Below are positions 24,237 through 32,879 of a DNA stretch of 53,266 nt, piece after piece; the first letter of the stretch is position 1, and each line of letters starts with the position of its first letter. The translations under genes and the position numbers were made by a program. Source of the DNA: CAZEPJ01 sp964514105 (GTDB lineage Bacteria; Desulfobacterota; Desulfocorpusculales; Desulfocorpusculum). Location of the stretch: NCBI GenBank assembly GCA_964514105.1, contig CAZEPJ010000028.1, forward strand, positions 1-53,266, read 5' to 3'. The notes below the pieces were generated by a model that made no database searches, was not told where the DNA came from, and saw only the letters and a list, made by a program, of their open reading frames with translations.

Positions 24237-24407
24237 TGAGGTGTCGAATCATTGAAATCGGCCCATGATCATGGGCAGCGAATCCGTTCATGCATCTTCT
24301 GACAGCCGCCCAACGTCCGGTGATTTTCCGATGTGTTTCGTAGCCCTTGAGGCCGCGGCGCGCGACCGGTCGCTGATCAATGTTCATGTCGTTCGGGTTC
24401 GGGGATC

Positions 24408-25223
24408 ATGGGATTGGAGACACACGGAAAGGTAAAAGTGATCACGCTGGAGAAGCTCCGGGAGACTTCTGACGGGCGACTGAAGCACGCCTTCGGCACC
24501 CGCCTGGGCGGCGTGAGCCAGGGACCCTTCCGAAGCCTCAATTTCGATCCCCACGGTGGGGACTCCCGAGAGAATATCCTCCAGAACAAGGCCATCCTCG
24601 GTTCGGCCCTGGACATTGATCCCGAGCGAATCTTCCTCGCCAATCAGGTCCACGGGGACCAGGTGCTCATCTTGGAGGAACTGCCTGCCGAGACCTCGTC
24701 CAAGTACCATCACCTGGACTACGACGCCATCGTGACGCGCCAGAACGGTGTGGCGATCGGAGTCCTGACCGCCGATTGCCTTCCCATCATGGTGTACGAT
24801 CCCGAGGAGACCGTCATCGGCATCGTCCATTCCGGATGGCGGGGGACCTGCCTGAACATCGTCGGCAATGTGGTATCCAAGTTGAGACGAGCATTCGGGG
24901 TGGATCCGGAGAACCTCATCGTGGGGCTGGGCCCGTGCATCGGCGATTGCTGCTACGAGGTGGACATCAAGGTCGTTCGCTCCATCAAGAACAGCACCGG
25001 TCGATGGAAGGAATTCATCAAACCCCTCAAGGCCAATCGGTACTCCCTCGACCTGGTGGGGCTCAACGTCTTTCAGATCCTGCAGGCCGGCGTCCCGCAG
25101 GAGAATATCGTTCGGGTGAACGCGTGCACGGCATGCAACTCCAAGATCTTCTTCTCCCATCGGGCCAGCCGGGGAAGGACCGGTCGTCAGGTGAACCTCA
25201 TCCAGCTGGCGGAACAGAGATAG
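24408..25223 (+). CDS. pgeF: Polyphenol oxidase / purine nucleoside phosphorylase family protein (YfiH, PgeF)
   Basis: Protein of 271 aa of the DUF152/YfiH multicopper-like fold; members cleave or deaminate purine nucleosides and in E. coli edit peptidoglycan precursors. The metal-site motifs are all seen: NQVHGDQVLILE, VLTADCLPIMVYD, HSGWRGTCLN and GLGPCIGDCCYEVD. The C-terminal Cys pair NACTACNSK is kept. The codon choice looks slightly less GC-rich than its neighbours. ATG 24408 is used; GGGG lies just upstream. It precedes the rho housekeeping cluster. Confidence 0.87.
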   Translation: MGLETHGKVKVITLEKLRETSDGRLKHAFGTRLGGVSQGPFRSLNFDPHGGDSRENILQNKAILGSALDIDPERIFLANQVHGDQVLILEELPAETSSKYHHLDYDAIVTRQNGVAIGVLTADCLPIMVYDPEETVIGIVHSGWRGTCLNIVGNVVSKLRRAFGVDPENLIVGLGPCIGDCCYEVDIKVVRSIKNSTGRWKEFIKPLKANRYSLDLVGLNVFQILQAGVPQENIVRVNACTACNSKIFFSHRASRGRTGRQVNLIQLAEQR

Positions 25224-25237
25224 CTGCGCGATTTTCC

Positions 25238-25267
25238 TTGACACAGCCGGGGGCGGCCATATATGGT
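25238..25267 (+). promoter_or_regulatory. rho promoter
   Basis: TTGACA (25238-25243) begins 14 bp after the pgeF stop. TATATG (16-bp spacing, 25260-25265) or TATGGT (18-bp, 25262-25267) serves as -10. Transcription would begin near 25273, leaving an untranslated leader of about 390 nt before rho. Confidence 0.5.
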
Positions 25268-25662
25268 ACTAGGCCAGTGTTCGTGGATCCCGACCCGCCC
25301 AGGGGATCGATATAACCCAGTCTGGCAGATTTCTTCAAAAGAGATCCGGTGGTTTTCCTCCTTGCCAGTGACGTCGAAAAGTTGGTGCGTGAGGCATCCC
25401 GATGCGGTTCCCCAAGGAGCTGGGATCAGAGAGGTCGGTTTTGAGCGCGCAGCGTGACCCCGGCGAGGCACCGAATCGCCCAGGAGGTTCCCGGAAGTCC
25501 ATGGGCGGTGACGAGACGTCTCGCAGCCGGTTTCCCCGGGCCTCGAACGGGTTGCGGCGCCGTGAAGGCCCGGTGACGGCAGTCCCGACGGCCAGAGACG
25601 ACGTGGAGGGCCCGACGGTTCCAGGACAGGGGCGGATAACCAGCAGAGCACAGAGGGCGACG
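25268..25662 (+). other. Long rho leader region
   Basis: Nearly 400 nt between promoter and rho start. One frame is open through it in line with rho, but the sequence (Arg/Ser/Pro-rich) is unlike Rho N-termini, so I treat it as untranslated. It is C-rich in stretches and contains a palindrome GAGACGTCTC. Rho autoregulates by terminating in its own leader in several bacteria, and this region could do that; inference only. Confidence 0.35.
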
Positions 25663-26910
25663 ATGAACTTGGTTGAGTTGAAAGAGAAGAAGATCCCGGA
25701 GTTGCTCGATCTGGCCAAGAAGCTTCAGGTGGAAGGGGCGAGCGGCCTTCGAAAACAGGAGTTGATCTTCGCCATCCTCCAGGCGCAGACCGAGAAGAAC
25801 GGGTTTATTTACGGGGAGGGGGTCCTGGAGATACTCCCGGACGGCTTCGGGTTCCTGAGGGCTTCCGACTACAGCTACTTGCCGGGACCGGATGACATCT
25901 ACGTGTCCCCATCGCAGATCCGACGGTTCAATCTGCGGACCGGGGACACGGTGGCCGGTCAGATCCGGCCTCCCAAGGACTCGGAGCGCTACTTCGCCCT
26001 TCTCAAGGTGGAGGCGGTCAACTACGAGGACCCGGAGGTGGCGCGGGACAAGATCCTGTTCGACAACCTCACCCCCCTTTATCCCGAGGAGCGCATCAAG
26101 CTGGAGGCGAGACCCGACGCCATCTCCATGCGCATCATGGACCTGCTGTGCCCCATCGGCAAGGGTCAGCGTGGCCTCATCGTGGCCTCCCCCAGGACGG
26201 GCAAGACCATCCTGCTTCAGAACATCGCCAACAGCATCACCCACAACCACAAGGAGATCATCCTCATCGTGCTGCTCATCGATGAGCGGCCCGAAGAGGT
26301 CACCGATATGGTCCGATCTGTGGACGGGGAGGTCATCAGCTCCACCTTCGACGAGCCAGCCCAGAGACACGTGCAGGTGGCCGACATGGTGCTGGAGAAG
26401 GCCAAGCGGCTGGTGGAGCACAAGAAAGACGTCGTCATCCTCCTGGACAGCATCACGCGACTCGCCCGCGCCCACAACACCGTGGTGCCCCCCAGCGGGA
26501 AGATCCTGTCCGGAGGCGTCGATTCCAATGCCCTTCATCGACCCAAGCGGTTCTTCGGGGCGGCCCGCAACGTGGAAGAAGGGGGCAGCCTGACCATCAT
26601 CGCCACGGCCCTCATCGAGACCGGGAGCCGTATGGACGAGGTGATCTTCGAGGAATTCAAGGGCACGGGCAACATGGAGATCGTCCTGGATCGAAGGCTG
26701 GCGGACAAACGCATCTTTCCCTCCATGGACATCAACAAGTCGGGGACGCGCAAGGAGGAGCTGCTCCTTGCCAAGGAGGACCTCAACCGCATTTGGATCC
26801 TCAGGAAACTGCTCTCCCCGCTCAACTCGGTGGACGCCATGGAGTTCCTCCTGGACAAGATCCACAAGACGAAGACCAACCGGGATTTTCTGGACTCCAT
26901 GAGCGCTTGA
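25663..26910 (+). CDS. rho: Transcription termination factor Rho
   Basis: Hexameric RNA helicase/ATPase of 415 aa. Residues 1-45 are the Rho N-terminal helical domain (MNLVELKEKKIPELLDLAKK), 46-120 the RNA-binding cold-shock domain (GFGFLRASDYSYLPGPDDIY), then the ATPase domain with Walker A ASPRTGKT at about 175-182, Walker B VVILLDSITR, Q-loop region and the R-loop SGGVDSNALHRPKRFFGAARN. Full length, no insert. ATG 25663 matches family starts. It is followed by rpmE after 41 bp. Confidence 0.97.
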   Translation: MNLVELKEKKIPELLDLAKKLQVEGASGLRKQELIFAILQAQTEKNGFIYGEGVLEILPDGFGFLRASDYSYLPGPDDIYVSPSQIRRFNLRTGDTVAGQIRPPKDSERYFALLKVEAVNYEDPEVARDKILFDNLTPLYPEERIKLEARPDAISMRIMDLLCPIGKGQRGLIVASPRTGKTILLQNIANSITHNHKEIILIVLLIDERPEEVTDMVRSVDGEVISSTFDEPAQRHVQVADMVLEKAKRLVEHKKDVVILLDSITRLARAHNTVVPPSGKILSGGVDSNALHRPKRFFGAARNVEEGGSLTIIATALIETGSRMDEVIFEEFKGTGNMEIVLDRRLADKRIFPSMDINKSGTRKEELLLAKEDLNRIWILRKLLSPLNSVDAMEFLLDKIHKTKTNRDFLDSMSA

Positions 26911-26951
26911 GGCGTTCGCGGGGTCCGGGCGCGAAGGATAAGGAGAGGCCC

Positions 26952-27176
26952 ATGAAGAAGGAGATCCATCCCAAATATGAGCCCACGAGCATCACCTGCG
27001 CGTGCGGCAACGTGATCGAGACCCGAAGCACCAAGGAGAACATCCGGGTGGAGATCTGTTCCAAGTGCCACCCGTTCTTCACCGGCAAGCAAAAACTCAT
27101 CGATTCCGCGGGAAGGGTGGAGAGGTTCCAGAAGAAGTTCGGGCAGAATTATCTGGACAAAGCCCGGGACAAGTAA
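26952..27176 (+). CDS. rpmE: 50S ribosomal protein L31 (zinc-binding form)
   Basis: Ribosomal protein of 74 aa, MKKEIHPKYEPTSITCACGN. Four cysteines (C16, C18, C37, C40: TCACGN and EICSKCHPF) mark the zinc-containing type, as opposed to the zinc-free YkgM form made under zinc starvation. AAGGAGA precedes the ATG. It lies between rho and prfA, a common order in this group. Confidence 0.97.
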   Translation: MKKEIHPKYEPTSITCACGNVIETRSTKENIRVEICSKCHPFFTGKQKLIDSAGRVERFQKKFGQNYLDKARDK

Positions 27177-27268
27177 CCCCTCCAGCCCCCGCCCGGAAAC
27201 AGTCCATCTCTTCCTTGTGAACCCACCTTCCCGCGCGGGGGTCCCTGCCCCCGACTTGGGGCTGAACC

Positions 27269-28345
27269 ATGTTCGATCGACTGGCAGAGATCGAGCGGCG
27301 CTACGCGGCCATTGAAGAGCAGTTGGGGGACCCAGAGGTCACGAGGCGCCCCTGGGAGTACCAGCGACTGGCCAAGGAGCACTCGGATCTCGCCGGGTTG
27401 GTGGAGGCCTACCGATCCCATCGACGTCTGGCCCAGCAGCTTCAGGATGGCAAGGCTCTGCTCCGGGGAGAGAAGGATCCGGAGATGCGGGAACTCATCC
27501 AGCAGGAGATCGCCGATCTGTCCCAAGGACAGAAGGAGCTGGAGGAGCGACTCAAACTGCTCCTCCTGCCCCGGGATCCCCACGACGAGAAGAACGTCTC
27601 ATTGGAGATCCGCGCCGGAACGGGGGGGGAGGAAGCGGCGCTGTTCGCGGCGGACCTTTTCCGCATGTACTCGCGCTACGCCGAGCAGAAGGGGTGGCGG
27701 GTGGACGTGGTGAGCGATCACCCCACGGGGATAGGAGGCTTCAAGGAGATCATCGCCCTGGTGGAGGGGCGCGGGGTGTACAGCCGCATGAAGTTCGAAA
27801 GCGGGGTGCATCGGGTTCAGCGGGTGCCCAGCACCGAGTCCCAGGGCCGCATACACACCTCGGCGGTCACGGTGGCCGTGCTCCCCGAGGCCGAGGACGT
27901 GGAGGTCCACATCGATCCCTCGGATCTGAAGGTCGATGTGTTTCGTTCCTCGGGGCCGGGCGGCCAGAGCGTGAACACCACCGATTCGGCGGTGCGCATC
28001 ACCCACATCCCCACCGGGTTGGTGGTCTCGTGCCAGGACGAGAAGTCCCAGCACAAGAACCGGGCCAAGGCGCTGCGTGTGCTCAAGGCTCGACTCCTGG
28101 ATCGCATGCTGGAGGAACAGCGCAGGATCATTTCCCAGCAGCGGCGCAGCCAGGTGGGCACGGGAGATCGTAGCGAGCGCATCCGAACCTACAACTTCCC
28201 CCAGAGTCGCATGACCGATCACCGCATCGGGCTCACCCTGTACCGCCTCGCGGATGTGCTGCAGGGGGATCTGGACGAGATCATCGACGCCCTGCAGAGT
28301 CACCACCGGGCGGCGGCCCTCCGCGAGGGGACGGAGGGGGCATGA
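27269..28345 (+). CDS. prfA: Peptide chain release factor 1
   Basis: Release factor of 358 aa recognising UAA/UAG. The catalytic GGQ is at 231-233 (SSGPGGQSVN) and the codon-recognition tripeptide has the PxT form of RF1 in RVPSTESQGRIHT, not the SPF of RF2. An N-terminal coiled coil covers residues 1-100. It overlaps prmC, which encodes the methyltransferase acting on this GGQ glutamine. Confidence 0.97.
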   Translation: MFDRLAEIERRYAAIEEQLGDPEVTRRPWEYQRLAKEHSDLAGLVEAYRSHRRLAQQLQDGKALLRGEKDPEMRELIQQEIADLSQGQKELEERLKLLLLPRDPHDEKNVSLEIRAGTGGEEAALFAADLFRMYSRYAEQKGWRVDVVSDHPTGIGGFKEIIALVEGRGVYSRMKFESGVHRVQRVPSTESQGRIHTSAVTVAVLPEAEDVEVHIDPSDLKVDVFRSSGPGGQSVNTTDSAVRITHIPTGLVVSCQDEKSQHKNRAKALRVLKARLLDRMLEEQRRIISQQRRSQVGTGDRSERIRTYNFPQSRMTDHRIGLTLYRLADVLQGDLDEIIDALQSHHRAAALREGTEGA

Positions 28346-29259
28346 GCGGACCGTGGAGGCTTCTGGATCTGATCCGGGAGGCCGCCCGCTATCTTTCCGG
28401 AAAGGGCGTGGCCAGCCCCCGGCTGGACGCAGAGGTCCTCATGGCTCACGTCCTGGGCTGCCGCCGCATCGACCTGTATCTCCGCCATGATCAGCCGCTC
28501 TCGGCGGAGGAGGTGGACCGGTTTCGGGTGGTCCTCCGCAGGAGAAGCCGCAGGGAGCCTGTGGCGTATATCACGGGCTCCAGGGAGTTCTGTTCTTTTT
28601 CCTTTCGGGTGACTCCGGCCGTGTTGATCCCCCGGCCAGAGACCGAGCTGCTGGTGGAAGTGGCCTTGGCTTTTATCAATGAGGAGGCCCGGGGGGGAGG
28701 CCGCCCCATGCGGGTCCTGGAGATCGGGACGGGCTCAGGAGCCGTGGCCCTGACCCTGGCTCTGACCGCCGGGGACGGGATCGAGGTCTGGGCCACCGAC
28801 CGCTCCGGGGCCGCCCTGGATGTGGCGCGGGAAAACGCCCGGCAGCTCGGCGTACAGGGTCGGGTCTGCTTTCTGCAAGGCAACCTCTTCGAGCCGCTGG
28901 GGAGAGACCTGTGCCCGTTTTCCCTCATCGTGAGCAACCCGCCGTACGTCTCCGTGCGGGGGATGATGGGTCTGGAACCGGAGGTGCGCGATCACGAGCC
29001 CCGCGAAGCCCTGGACGGGGGGGAAGACGGCTTGGCCGTGATCCGCCCCCTGATTCGAACAGCTCTTCCATGGCTGCGCCAAGGGGGTTTGCTCCTGGTG
29101 GAGGTGGGGGGAGACCAGCGGGCGGCGGTGGAGGCCCTCCTGGCGGAACCGCCCCAATGGGGGGTTTGGGAATGGCATCGCGATCTGGCCGGGAGAGATC
29201 GCGTCCTGGCCTTGAGGCCTTGCGCCCAGGCTTCCCCTGTGGCCCAGGGATCGGGGTGA
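28342..29259 (+). CDS. prmC: Release factor glutamine methyltransferase
   Basis: SAM-dependent N5-glutamine methyltransferase of 305 aa acting on the GGQ of release factors. The SAM-binding motif is VLEIGTGSGAVALTLAL, the helical N-domain has VAYITGSREF and LIPRPETELLVE, and the catalytic NPPY is at 199-202. The start overlaps the prfA stop (ATGA), consistent with coupled translation of enzyme and substrate. The C-terminus carries about 20 extra, low-complexity residues. Confidence 0.95.
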   Translation: MSGPWRLLDLIREAARYLSGKGVASPRLDAEVLMAHVLGCRRIDLYLRHDQPLSAEEVDRFRVVLRRRSRREPVAYITGSREFCSFSFRVTPAVLIPRPETELLVEVALAFINEEARGGGRPMRVLEIGTGSGAVALTLALTAGDGIEVWATDRSGAALDVARENARQLGVQGRVCFLQGNLFEPLGRDLCPFSLIVSNPPYVSVRGMMGLEPEVRDHEPREALDGGEDGLAVIRPLIRTALPWLRQGGLLLVEVGGDQRAAVEALLAEPPQWGVWEWHRDLAGRDRVLALRPCAQASPVAQGSG

Positions 29260-29263
29260 TCTC

Positions 29264-30517
29264 ATGGATCGAATCGTGATCCGGGGCGGTCGCCCGCTCC
29301 ACGGCGCGGTGGACATCAGCGGAGCCAAGAACGCGGCCCTTCCCATTTTGGCTGCGACCCTTCTGGCCCCCGGGCCCCACCTGATTGCCAATGTCCCGGG
29401 ATTGAGGGATATCCGGACCTTCGGGGCCCTCCTGACCCGTTTGGGACTGGCAGTGGAGATCGCAGAGGGAACGGCGCGAGTGGATGCAGGGCGAATCACC
29501 GGCCACCAGGCGCCGTACGACATGGTCAAGACCATGCGGGCCGCGGTGCTGGTCCTGGGCCCCCTGCTCGCCCGCGTCGGCCGGGCCATGGTGTCCCTCC
29601 CAGGAGGGTGCGCCATCGGGAGCCGCCCCATCGATCAGCACCTCAAGGGGCTGCAGGCCCTGGGCGCCCGGATCTCCTTGCGTCACGGTTATGTCCACGC
29701 CACGTGCCGGAAGCTCAAGGGCACGGAATTCTGTTTCGACCTTCCCACGGTAACGGGCACCGAGAACCTCATGATGGCGGCTGCCTTGGCCGAGGGGCAG
29801 ACGGTCTTGAAGAACACCGCCCGCGAACCCGAGGTCGTGGAACTCGCCGAGGCCTTGAACGGCATGGGAGCGAAGGTGCACGGGGCCGGGACCGAGCAGA
29901 TCATCATAGACGGCGTCAGCGCATTGGGTCCGGCGGACCATCGCATCGGACCCGATCGAATCGAGGCCGGCACCTTCATGGTGGCCGCGGCCATCACCCG
30001 AGGCGAGGTCCTCATCCGTCACTGTCCCCACGCCAGGCTTGAAGCGGTCATTCGCAAGCTCCGGGAGGCAGGAGTCGAGATCACCGTGGGCGACGACGGG
30101 GTGCTCGTCAAGGGCATCTCCAGACCCGAGGCCGTGGACGTGAGGACCCGACCGTACCCCGGGTTCCCCACCGACATGCAGGCCCAACTCATGGCCATGC
30201 TGTCCCTGGCCAAGGGGACGAGCGTTGTCACCGAGACGGTCTTCGAGGACCGCTTCATGCACGTCAGCGAGCTGCGTCGCATGGGGGCCGAGATTCAGAT
30301 CCAGGGGGCGAGTGCCCTGGTGAAGGGAGTGCCGCACCTGGCCGGCGCCCCGGTGATGGCCACGGACCTTAGGGCCAGCGCCTCCCTGATTCTGGCGGGG
30401 CTGGCCGCGGTGGGCACCACCGAGGTCGCCCGGGTGTACCACCTGGATCGCGGCTACGAGAAGATCGAAGAGAAGCTCTCGGCAATCGGGGCTGAAGTCG
30501 TGAGAGTCCGGGAGTGA
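29264..30517 (+). CDS. murA: UDP-N-acetylglucosamine 1-carboxyvinyltransferase
   Basis: First committed enzyme of peptidoglycan synthesis, 417 aa, transferring enolpyruvate from PEP to UDP-GlcNAc. Active-site Cys116 is in SLPGGCAIGSRPID, the loop that also determines fosfomycin sensitivity. SGAKNAALPILAATLL at the N-terminus and GYPTDMQAQ-like PGFPTDMQAQLMA in the second half are typical. It starts 4 bp after prmC. In several deltaproteobacteria murA is followed by hisG and hisD; here a two-component operon follows instead. Confidence 0.97.
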   Translation: MDRIVIRGGRPLHGAVDISGAKNAALPILAATLLAPGPHLIANVPGLRDIRTFGALLTRLGLAVEIAEGTARVDAGRITGHQAPYDMVKTMRAAVLVLGPLLARVGRAMVSLPGGCAIGSRPIDQHLKGLQALGARISLRHGYVHATCRKLKGTEFCFDLPTVTGTENLMMAAALAEGQTVLKNTAREPEVVELAEALNGMGAKVHGAGTEQIIIDGVSALGPADHRIGPDRIEAGTFMVAAAITRGEVLIRHCPHARLEAVIRKLREAGVEITVGDDGVLVKGISRPEAVDVRTRPYPGFPTDMQAQLMAMLSLAKGTSVVTETVFEDRFMHVSELRRMGAEIQIQGASALVKGVPHLAGAPVMATDLRASASLILAGLAAVGTTEVARVYHLDRGYEKIEEKLSAIGAEVVRVRE

Positions 30518-30736
30518 ACCACCGGGAGACTTCCCGCCCCCGGCAAGGCCCACCTGCCCCGGGTCTCGTCCCGATTCCGGGGCAGAGCGGTAGTCCTGGC
30601 GCCCCTCGGCAAAACCCTGTGGGCGGAGCCCGGAAACTCAAGCTCCAACGATGCAGCGAGCCGTTACGCGCAGCAAAACGCCGCCGGAGATGGATCCCAG
30701 GGCTCCTTGCCGATCTCGGGGCGGCAAGAGGAGACG

Positions 30737-32188
30737 ATGAGAACGCGGTTCGGGATCAAGGGGAAGTTCCTGCTCTGGTATCTGGGCCTGCTGATGATCT
30801 TCTACGCCACGCTTCTCATTCTCTTCTTCCACATTCACCGAATGACCAAGTTGTCGGACGAGATCGCCAATATGCGGTACAGGGTCTCGTCCCTCACGAG
30901 CCAGTTGATCGAAAGCCTCCTCGCCATGGAGGAGTCGGAGAAAAAGTACCGGCTCCTCAAGAAACGGGAGTACGCCGATTCGTTCTCCCTGGCTCACCGG
31001 GCATTCGAGAGAGATCTCGAGGAGTTGGTCCTCATCGAGCCGGACCCGGAACATCGAGAGGTTTGGGGTGAAATATCCGCATATCGCCTGGCGTTTCTGA
31101 AATCCACCCCATCTGTCTTGGAGGAGGATGCCCTCCGGGAGATCTCCTGGATCCCGGAGGTGATCACCAACGAGTGGCTGAAGATGATATCCCGGGTCCG
31201 CTTGGAGGACGAACGCTGGGTGGAGAAGGAGGTGCTCGGGCTGTATCAACAGGGCGTGACGGCGTTTCGCTGGGGGATGTTGGGCCTGGTCGGATCGGCA
31301 TTGATCGGCCTGGCGGGGCTCGTCCTGCTGGCCTATGCCATCAATCGCCCGCTGCGGGAGCTGCAACGGGGCATCAAATCCCTCATGAGCGGATCGCAGG
31401 GATTGCCCATTCGGGTGCGAACGCGGGATGAACTGGGAGATGTGGCAGCAGCCTTCAATGAGATGTCGTCCAGGTTGCAAGAGGAGGAGCGAATGCGGTC
31501 GGACTTCATCGCCATGCTGAGCCATGAGATCCGAACGCCCTTGACCTCCATCCGCGAATCTGTGAGTTTGATTGAGGAGGAGGTAACCGGGGCCGTCAAC
31601 GAGCGGCAGCGCCGGTTGCTGGGGATTGCCCAAAAGGAAATCGAACGACTGACCACCCTGCTCCAGAACCTCATGCAGGTGTCGCGGATGGAGGCGGGGG
31701 TCCTGGAGGTGAAGGCGAAGAGCGTCCCTGCGGCCCGGATCGTGGAGGCGTGCGTCCAGCGTTTGGCCCCTGCTGCGGAGGCCAAGGGCGTGCGCCTGAA
31801 GACACAGGTGTCTCAGGCCGCAGGGATGATCATGGGAAGCCCGGACCTGCTTGAGCAGGTCCTGTTGAACCTCATGGGCAATGCTATCAAGTTCTCTCCC
31901 CGCGGGGGAGAGGTGATCGTCCATAGCGAGGCAGACTCCGGGGGATCCGGCGTCACCTTCTCGGTCTCGGACATGGGCCCCGGCATACCGCTCGACGAGC
32001 AGGCCCTGGTGTTCCACAAGTACTATCGGGTTTCGGGAACGGAGGGACGGGTGGATGGCATGGGGCTGGGATTGAGCATATCCAAACACATCGTGGAGGC
32101 CCATGGCGGGAACATCTGGGTGGAGAGCGCCCAAGGGCGGGGCAGCACCTTTCGTTTCACCGTGCCCCGGGCCCGTGCCAGGGGGTGA
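30737..32188 (+). CDS. Membrane sensor histidine kinase (QseE/GlrK-like architecture)
   Basis: Kinase of 483 aa. Transmembrane segments at about 11-32 and 180-201 enclose a helical periplasmic domain of about 145 residues; HAMP spans about 202-250; the phosphoacceptor His263 is in MLSHEIRTPLTS; the ATPase domain shows NLMGNAIKFSPRGG (N-box), DMGPGIPLD (G1) and GMGLGLSI (G2). ATG 30737 follows GAGGAG. The gene starts a three-gene unit with a lipoprotein and a sigma-54-dependent regulator, the same order as qseE-qseG-qseF in enterobacteria. The 220-bp gap after murA shows no clear promoter. Confidence 0.9.
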   Translation: MRTRFGIKGKFLLWYLGLLMIFYATLLILFFHIHRMTKLSDEIANMRYRVSSLTSQLIESLLAMEESEKKYRLLKKREYADSFSLAHRAFERDLEELVLIEPDPEHREVWGEISAYRLAFLKSTPSVLEEDALREISWIPEVITNEWLKMISRVRLEDERWVEKEVLGLYQQGVTAFRWGMLGLVGSALIGLAGLVLLAYAINRPLRELQRGIKSLMSGSQGLPIRVRTRDELGDVAAAFNEMSSRLQEEERMRSDFIAMLSHEIRTPLTSIRESVSLIEEEVTGAVNERQRRLLGIAQKEIERLTTLLQNLMQVSRMEAGVLEVKAKSVPAARIVEACVQRLAPAAEAKGVRLKTQVSQAAGMIMGSPDLLEQVLLNLMGNAIKFSPRGGEVIVHSEADSGGSGVTFSVSDMGPGIPLDEQALVFHKYYRVSGTEGRVDGMGLGLSISKHIVEAHGGNIWVESAQGRGSTFRFTVPRARARG

Positions 32189-32191
32189 GGC

Positions 32192-32869
32192 ATGAACAGG
32201 AGACCCGTGGCTCGAATGGGGGTGGGCTGGATCGCCGCCCTGGCTGTAGCCGTGGCATCGGGTTGCGCGCCGTTTGGCTCGGGCGGGATGGGACCCCCTG
32301 GCGCCCCGGGAGAGCAGTTGGTTGTGGAGGAGACCCGAAGGACGGTCCGGGACCTGCCGTCCTGGAAGGAGGGCATGGAGGCGTTCGCAGCGGGGGACTA
32401 TCCGCGGGCAGGCCTAGTGTTCGAGGCCTTGACCCAGGGCTCCCAGGACGGAGAGGCCCGGCGGGTCGGCCTTTACGCCCTGGCCTGCACCCGGATGGCC
32501 GGGGCACGGACCCACAAGGAATTTCAGGAGGCGGTGGCGCTTTGGGAACAATGGCGGCATATGGCTCCCCCGGACCTGCGATTGGAGGACCCCCGCATGC
32601 TGACGCCGTTGCTTCGCAGAGTGCCTTCGCCCACCAGAGCAAGCGCCAGGCCGACCCCGCGGGCCCACCCGGAGGAGTCCCCGGACGTCAAACGGCTGAT
32701 GCAGAGCAAGGATGACGAGATCCGCGCCAGGGAGGAGCAGATCCAGGCCAAGGAGGAGGAAATCCGGGCCAAGGAGGGGGAGGTCCGGCAGCTCAAGGAA
32801 CAACTGGAGGCCCTGGAGTCCATCCACCGGCAGATCGACGAGAAGAAAAGGGGAGTGAGCTCCCGTTGA
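32192..32869 (+). CDS. Lipoprotein between kinase and regulator (QseG-like position)
   Basis: Protein of 225 aa. The N-terminus has a hydrophobic signal ending AVASGC, a usable lipobox, so the mature protein would be lipid-anchored at Cys25. Residues about 55-130 form a TPR-like helical repeat region (AFAAGDYPRAGLVFEAL). Residues about 165-218 are a charged coiled coil with direct repeats (DEIRAREEQIQAKEEEIRAK). ATG 32192 follows GGGGTGAGG, 3 bp after the kinase stop. No sequence family is recognised with certainty, but QseG, a lipoprotein that activates QseE, occupies the same place in the homologous operon. Confidence 0.75.
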   Translation: MNRRPVARMGVGWIAALAVAVASGCAPFGSGGMGPPGAPGEQLVVEETRRTVRDLPSWKEGMEAFAAGDYPRAGLVFEALTQGSQDGEARRVGLYALACTRMAGARTHKEFQEAVALWEQWRHMAPPDLRLEDPRMLTPLLRRVPSPTRASARPTPRAHPEESPDVKRLMQSKDDEIRAREEQIQAKEEEIRAKEGEVRQLKEQLEALESIHRQIDEKKRGVSSR

Positions 32870-32879
32870 GGACCCGGTC

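Noticed and set aside
30600..30720. GEMM-like string (GGCAAAACC, GGAAAC) in the murA-kinase gap
   Set aside because: The pieces are in the wrong order and spacing for the known class; likely chance.
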